Shown piece by piece: positions 59,712 through 64,000 of a DNA stretch of 64,000 bases. Each line of letters begins with the position of its first letter. Position 1 is the stretch's first letter. The notes under the pieces were generated by a model. It had not been told where the DNA came from. It made no database searches and worked only from the letters and a program-made list of their open reading frames with translations. Both the position numbers and the translations under genes were made by a program. The stretch spans positions 1,426,001 to 1,490,000 of the forward strand of contig OZ242168.1 in the NCBI GenBank assembly GCA_965205275.1, read 5' to 3'. This DNA comes from WTFY01 sp965205275. GTDB taxonomy: Bacteria; Pseudomonadota; Gammaproteobacteria; UBA4575.

Positions 59712-60852
59712 TTTTTGCTGCCTCTTTGGGTATTGCAGTCCTTGCGGGGAAGTTAAGCATTCCCGGGATTTTTTGGATCGCACCGGCGATGCCCTGTGGT
59801 AAAAATAATGTAACCCCGACAAATAACCCCCCCAGGATAAACAACCACACTTCCAGGGCCGCGGCTGTAAAATAGGTTTTGGCGAAATTGACGGCCACGG
59901 CGCCAAGGGCTGCGCCATAAAGTGTTCCGCGCCCGCCCATGGCTACCCAGATCACCATTTCAATCGAATGAACCGGAGAAAATTCCCCGGGATTGATAAT
60001 GCCGACCTGCGGCACATACAAGGCCCCCGCAATGCCCGCCAGCATGGCCGCCACGACAAATACAAACAGTTTGTAATATTCATCGCGATACCCCAAAGCC
60101 CGGACCCGGCCTTCCGAATCCCGGATCGCCTTGACCAGGCTGCCGAGACGCGACTGCACGATGAACCGGCAAATGAGATACCCCAGCAGGGTCGCAAGCG
60201 CTGAGCATACAAACAGGAAAATCCGGGTTTCATCGGACCGCAGGTCAAAACCCAGAATATCCTTGAAGTCCGTTAATCCGTTATTGCCCCCGAAGCCGAA
60301 GTTATTTCTGAAAAATGCCAGCATCAGCGCATACGTCAGCGCCTGCGTGATGATGGAAAGGTATACGCCGGTAACGCGCGAGCGAAACGCCAGCCACCCG
60401 AACACAAAAGCCAGCAGCCCCGGCACGAACAGCACCATGATGGATGCGAACCAGAACTGGTCAACTCCGTGCCAGAACCACGGCAACTCCTTATAGTCCA
60501 GAAAGACCATAAAATCCGGCAACACCGGATGACCGTACACGCCGCGGTCGCCGATCTGGCGCATCAGGTACATGCCCATCACGTAGCCACCCAGACCAAA
60601 AAATGCACCATGGCCCAGACTCAGGATACCCAGATAGCCCCAGACCAGGTCCAGTGAAATGGCCAGCAAGGCATACGTCAGGTACTTGCCGATCAGGGTC
60701 ACGGCATAGGTAGTCACGTGAAACGGGGAAGACTCGGGAACCGCCAGATTACAGACGGGCACCAGTATCATTAATGCCAGCAGCAGGATGACGAAGTACT
60801 GGCCACCCCTGTCGGTTTCCAGCAGCCTGAAGATGAACGGTTTGTATTTCAT
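59704..60852 (-). CDS. urtC: Urea ABC transporter permease UrtC
   Basis: A 382-residue LivM-like permease with about 9-10 helices. ATG 60852 shares a base with the urtB stop. LDLVWGYLGILSLGHGAFFGLGGYVMGMYLM near 66 is the family core, and GMLNFPARTAIPKEAAKNE is the C-terminal tail. The cytoplasmic loop contains RAIRDSEGRVRALGYRDEYYKLFVFV near 265, the ATPase contact region. Its frame is open upstream in urtB, which is shadow. Confidence 0.95.
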   Translation of the reverse strand: MKYKPFIFRLLETDRGGQYFVILLLALMILVPVCNLAVPESSPFHVTTYAVTLIGKYLTYALLAISLDLVWGYLGILSLGHGAFFGLGGYVMGMYLMRQIGDRGVYGHPVLPDFMVFLDYKELPWFWHGVDQFWFASIMVLFVPGLLAFVFGWLAFRSRVTGVYLSIITQALTYALMLAFFRNNFGFGGNNGLTDFKDILGFDLRSDETRIFLFVCSALATLLGYLICRFIVQSRLGSLVKAIRDSEGRVRALGYRDEYYKLFVFVVAAMLAGIAGALYVPQVGIINPGEFSPVHSIEMVIWVAMGGRGTLYGAALGAVAVNFAKTYFTAAALEVWLFILGGLFVGVTLFLPQGIAGAIQKIPGMLNFPARTAIPKEAAKNE

Positions 60853-62495
60853 CAGCCGTTTTCCGCAGCACGGCCCTTGAGCGCAAACATGCCCCGGGGG
60901 TATTTCTGTATGAACAGGATGATAAAAATCAGCACGAGAATTTTTGCAAAGACGGCACCCGTTGCAGGCTCCATGAACTTGTTGGCAATGCCCAGGATCA
61001 TTGCGCCAAAAAAGGTGCCCCACAGGTTTCCGACGCCCCCGAACACTACGACCATAAATGAATCTACAATGTAGGCTTGGCCAAGATTGGGACCGACATT
61101 GGTAAGCTGGCTCAATGCCACGCCACCAATTCCTGCGATACCCGAACCCAGACCGAACGTGAGCGAGTCCACCCAGTGGGTACGTATGCCCATCGCTTTG
61201 GCCATGTTCCGGTTTTGAGTCACTGCACGCATTTGCAGCCCGAATGAGGTCTTCTTTAACAGCCACAGCAATCCGAACAAAACCAGTAATGCGAATACGA
61301 CAATGTACATTCTGTTGTAGGTCAGCGATAAGGCCGGATTGAACTCAAAAGACCCGCTCATCCATTGCGGAGTGATCACCGAACGGTTAAGCGGCGAAAA
61401 TACGGACCGCACGGACTGCTGCAGAACCAGACTTAATCCGAACGTGGCCAGCAATGTCTCCAGCGGGCGGCCATACAAAAAACGAATGATGCCACGCTCT
61501 ATTCCCATGCCGATCAGGCCGGTCACGATGAAGGTGGCCGGAATCGCAACAAACAGGGAGTATTCAATGGAGTTCGGCATGAGTTGCTGCACAACGAACG
61601 TGGTATAGGCGCCCAGCATCAGCATTTCGCCATGTGCCATGTTAATGACGCCCATCACACCAAAAGTAATTGCCAGCCCCACGGCCGCCAGCAACAAAAC
61701 CGAACCCAGGCTTAAGCCAAAGAATATATTTTCAATGTGCTTGTAAAAACCGGTTTTCAAACGGGTCGCCTGCAGCGCAGAGTCTACGGCGGGCAGCAAC
61801 CGGTGGTCGGCACTTTGATTGCCGGTATAGGTTGTTTTCAATTCTTCAAGAAGCGTTCGTACTTCGGGATACAGGGATCCGGCCAATTCATGAATGGCCG
61901 CCAACTGTATCTCAGGGTCCTTTGACCGGGCATCGGATACCGCAATGCAAACCCCCATCAGCGCCTTGACTTCCGAATCCGTCTCCCGGGTGATCGCATT
62001 GCGCAGCAGCACTGCCGCAGACGGACTCAGGTTTTTAAGCATATTCCGTACGGCGCGCAGGCGTGTACTTTTTTCTTCGCTGTAGAGAGTGAGCGTTGCC
62101 AGCTTTTCGTTCAGCAACCCTCTTAACTTGTTATTGATGCCGACTTTTCTGTATTTTTTCCTGAGCTCTTTTTTGCTTTTTGTGTCCAGCCGCTTTGCAG
62201 TCAACGGATCAAGTATTTCATAGTTCCCTGGGGTTGTTTCCGAAAGCAAAACAATATTTTTATTTTTTTTATGATAATAAATATTGCCCTCCAGGATCTG
62301 GCTTAATATCGGTACCGCCTGTGAGCTTCCCGATTCTGCAATATTGAGGATGGCGGTTGTTTTATCCGTAAACTTTTTTGAAGAAAGCAGCCTGAAGCTG
62401 CTTTGCAGAGGGTTGTCTGATCCGGTGTATTCTTCTGCATACAGGCTGTTCAGGAATAATGAACCGAGAATTGTCAGGACCAGCAAGCACTTCAT
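60852..62495 (-). CDS. urtB: Urea ABC transporter permease UrtB
   Basis: A 547-residue protein with a signal peptide, an N-terminal soluble domain of about 235 residues rich in helices (HEAT-like, e.g. RGLLNEKLATLTLYSEEKSTRLRAVRNMLKNLSP), and then the LivH-like permease domain, starting FFGLSLGSVLLLAAVGLAITFGVMGVINMAHGEMLMLGAYTTFV near 262. The extra domain is usual for UrtB and presumably faces the periplasm. It works with UrtC as channel. The 115-bp gap upstream to urtA holds a strong hairpin. Confidence 0.94.
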   Translation of the reverse strand: MKCLLVLTILGSLFLNSLYAEEYTGSDNPLQSSFRLLSSKKFTDKTTAILNIAESGSSQAVPILSQILEGNIYYHKKNKNIVLLSETTPGNYEILDPLTAKRLDTKSKKELRKKYRKVGINNKLRGLLNEKLATLTLYSEEKSTRLRAVRNMLKNLSPSAAVLLRNAITRETDSEVKALMGVCIAVSDARSKDPEIQLAAIHELAGSLYPEVRTLLEELKTTYTGNQSADHRLLPAVDSALQATRLKTGFYKHIENIFFGLSLGSVLLLAAVGLAITFGVMGVINMAHGEMLMLGAYTTFVVQQLMPNSIEYSLFVAIPATFIVTGLIGMGIERGIIRFLYGRPLETLLATFGLSLVLQQSVRSVFSPLNRSVITPQWMSGSFEFNPALSLTYNRMYIVVFALLVLFGLLWLLKKTSFGLQMRAVTQNRNMAKAMGIRTHWVDSLTFGLGSGIAGIGGVALSQLTNVGPNLGQAYIVDSFMVVVFGGVGNLWGTFFGAMILGIANKFMEPATGAVFAKILVLIFIILFIQKYPRGMFALKGRAAENG

Positions 62496-62527
62496 GGTGG
62501 ATTGGCTTTACAGGGGATGCCAAGAAG

Positions 62528-62557
62528 CTGACCACCCTGCGGATTCAGGGTGGTCAG
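62528..62557 (-). promoter_or_regulatory. Intercistronic hairpin between urtA and urtB
   Basis: Perfect 12-bp stem CTGACCACCCTG with CAGGGTGGTCAG and loop CGGATT. No U-run follows on the minus strand. Typical of stems that stabilise binding-protein mRNA or cause partial termination, so UrtA would be made in excess over the membrane subunits. Confidence 0.68.
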
Positions 62558-62610
62558 CCGTACCTACAAGGTTTGTTACTGAAGGCAACGGTTTAATGAT
62601 GACCGGACAA

Positions 62611-63900
62611 TCAGAAACTTTGTCCTGAACATTTTCCGGTCTCGGTATTGAAGTTGCCGCAGTTTACCGGATCGGTCCAGTTTGCAACGATGACTTTGCT
62701 TTCCGGCAGCCAGTCTGTCCAGGCATCACCTTTCACTTCGCCATCCGTAGACCAGACAATTTCAAACTGCCCGTCATCCTGAATTTCACCAATCAGCACC
62801 GGCTTAGACAAATGATGGTTGGTGTTCATAACGGCCATACCGCCGGTAAGGTTGGGCGCCTCGATCCCGTACAGGGCCGGTCGCACTGCATCCACTTCAG
62901 TGGTGCCTGCTTTTTCGACCGCGGCCGCCCACATCTTGAAACCAATGTATGTGGCTTCCATCGGGTCATTGGTCACGCGGGCCTCGTCCTTGATGAAGGC
63001 ATGCCATGACTCAATAAACTTGTCATTCCCCTCTGACTCGGCACTCATGAAGTAATTCCATGCCGCTAGGTGACCAACCAGAGGTCCGGTATCAATTCCG
63101 GACAATTCTTCTTCACCAACAGAGAACGCCACGACGGGGATGTTTTCGGCAGATAATCCCTGGTTTCCAAGCTCCTTGTAAAAAGGCACATTGGCATCCC
63201 CGTTAATCGTGGATACTACGGCTGTTTTCTTTCCTGCTGAACCAAACACCTTGATATCCGAAACGATGGTCTGCCAGTCGGAATGGCCGAATGGCGTGTA
63301 GTTGATCATGATGTCTTCTTCGGCCACCCCTTTTTGCTTGAGGTAAGACTCAAGAATCTTGTTGGTGGTACGCGGATACACATAGTCGGTACCGGCCAAT
63401 ACCCATCGTGTTGCACCCACCTCATTCATCAGGTAGTCCACGGCCGGAATCGCTTGCTGATTAGGGGCCGCACCGGTGTAGAAAACGTTCCTGGAAGACT
63501 CCTCACCCTCGTACTGAACCGGGTAAAAAAGCAGACCGTTCAGTTCTTCAACTACGGGTAGCACCGATTTGCGTGATACCGACGTCCAGCATCCGAAGAT
63601 GACATCGACTTTATGAACTTCAATGAGTTCACGCATTTTTTCCGCAAACAGCGGCCAGTCCGAGGCCGGGTCGACTACAACGGCTTCCAGTTCTTTTCCG
63701 AGCAGACCGCCTGCCTTGTTTTGCTCCTCTACCATCATCAGGACGGTATCCTTAAGCGTGGTCTCGCTGATGGCCATGGTGCCGGAAAGAGAATGCAGGA
63801 CACCAACCTTGATCTTGTCAGCAGAGTAGCCCAGCTGAGGCAACAACAATAAGCCTAGCAGTGCCAGGGAAGGCTTTATTCCCCAATCTTTAAATTTCAT
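62611..63900 (-). CDS. urtA: Urea ABC transporter substrate-binding protein UrtA
   Basis: A 429-residue periplasmic protein of the urea/amide-binding family. The signal peptide (IKPSLALLGLLLLPQLGYS) precedes DKIKVGVLHSLSGTMAISETTLKD, the family opening. FGCWTSVSRKSVLPVVEELNGLLFYPVQYEGEESSRNVFYTGAAPNQQ near 104 is the UrtA/FmdD hallmark. ATG 63900 is favoured because AGGAG lies 9 nt before it; ATG 63906 is too close to that site. First gene of the urt-ure block. Confidence 0.95.
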   Translation of the reverse strand: MKFKDWGIKPSLALLGLLLLPQLGYSADKIKVGVLHSLSGTMAISETTLKDTVLMMVEEQNKAGGLLGKELEAVVVDPASDWPLFAEKMRELIEVHKVDVIFGCWTSVSRKSVLPVVEELNGLLFYPVQYEGEESSRNVFYTGAAPNQQAIPAVDYLMNEVGATRWVLAGTDYVYPRTTNKILESYLKQKGVAEEDIMINYTPFGHSDWQTIVSDIKVFGSAGKKTAVVSTINGDANVPFYKELGNQGLSAENIPVVAFSVGEEELSGIDTGPLVGHLAAWNYFMSAESEGNDKFIESWHAFIKDEARVTNDPMEATYIGFKMWAAAVEKAGTTEVDAVRPALYGIEAPNLTGGMAVMNTNHHLSKPVLIGEIQDDGQFEIVWSTDGEVKGDAWTDWLPESKVIVANWTDPVNCGNFNTETGKCSGQSF

Positions 63901-64000
63901 TTCCATTAACTCCTGAAATTTTCATTTGTATAAAAAATATCCGATCACACTGAACACATTCTTGAAATGGGGAAGCCATGGGAAACCGCCTCATCCAAAA
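63901..64000 (-). promoter_or_regulatory. Upstream region of urtA
   Basis: The last 100 bp hold the AGGAG ribosome site and A+T-rich sequence. No convincing -24/-12 (sigma-54) or NtcA/NtrC-like site could be placed; the promoter may lie partly beyond the window. Confidence 0.35.

Noticed and set aside
63901..64000. Sigma-54 promoter before urtA
   Set aside because: The closest match to GG-N10-GC has TC at the -12 element, so it fails the core rule.

Overview
The window looks like the chromosome of a gammaproteobacterium, probably an obligately respiring, sulfur-compound-oxidising chemolithoautotroph able to use thiocyanate. The gene order gshB, yqgE/algH, ruvX, pyrR, pyrB, pyrC', then yggS, proC, yggT, metX, metW is typical of that class. 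hspQ, ppsA/ppsR, nucleotidase yrfG next to cysQ, and a split thiocyanate hydrolase point the same way. Species cannot be fixed from sequence alone. No rRNA, tRNA or CRISPR array was seen.

Layout. 1-22.5 kb is mostly housekeeping. It holds a partial cupin gene and a thioredoxin-like gene, the methyl cycle (metK, ahcY), rsmE, gshB, and a pyrimidine operon. That operon includes a catalytically dead dihydroorotase-like gene and a lone PyrK-like flavoprotein. Then come proC and metXW, small regulatory or hypothetical genes, cysQ, and the divergent ppsA/ppsR pair whose start codons are only 18 bp apart. 22.7-24.5 kb has an outer-membrane beta-barrel gene and about 0.9 kb of non-coding DNA with a perfect 170-bp tandem duplication.

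24.5-34.2 kb is a respiratory region: heme O synthase, then a cytochrome c oxidase whose subunit II carries two fused cytochrome c domains, with two subunit III genes and a subunit IV gene. An IS3-family element with an amber codon in orfB follows. After it lie an unknown exported protein, a FixH/YtkA-like protein and a di-heme peroxidase of the MauG family. 34.6-36.3 kb holds a porin with a clear terminator, then a broken thermonuclease gene.

37.3-45.0 kb is the most notable part, a compact thiocyanate/cyanate island. On the minus strand, one apparent operon runs scnB-scnA-scnC (cobalt thiocyanate hydrolase), a P15K-like activator, a DsrE-like protein, a nitrate/taurine/cyanate-type ABC importer (ATPase, Tat-type binding protein, permease), a solo CbtB cobalt-transporter subunit and a strong hairpin. 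A LysR regulator is divergent from scnB, with a 24-bp inverted repeat in the shared control region, and cyanase (cynS) lies beyond it. The cluster therefore combines import, cobalt supply, enzyme maturation, hydrolysis, possible sulfur handling and cyanate disposal. A second cobalt locus, cbtB-cbtA with a structured upstream region, lies at 49.3-50.4 kb.

45-52 kb is a mixed accessory stretch: a ferredoxin-reductase-like protein, an autoregulated-looking DUF1348/TetR pair, a frameshifted cpdA, a secreted unknown and a metallophosphoesterase. 52.2-64 kb is a minus-strand urea locus: urtABCDE, a small His-rich membrane protein, ureDABCEFG, then a cupin and a DUF3565 gene. Thiocyanate, cyanate and urea can all end as ammonia plus a one-carbon product, so the right-hand half reads as a nitrogen-scavenging region suited to an autotroph.
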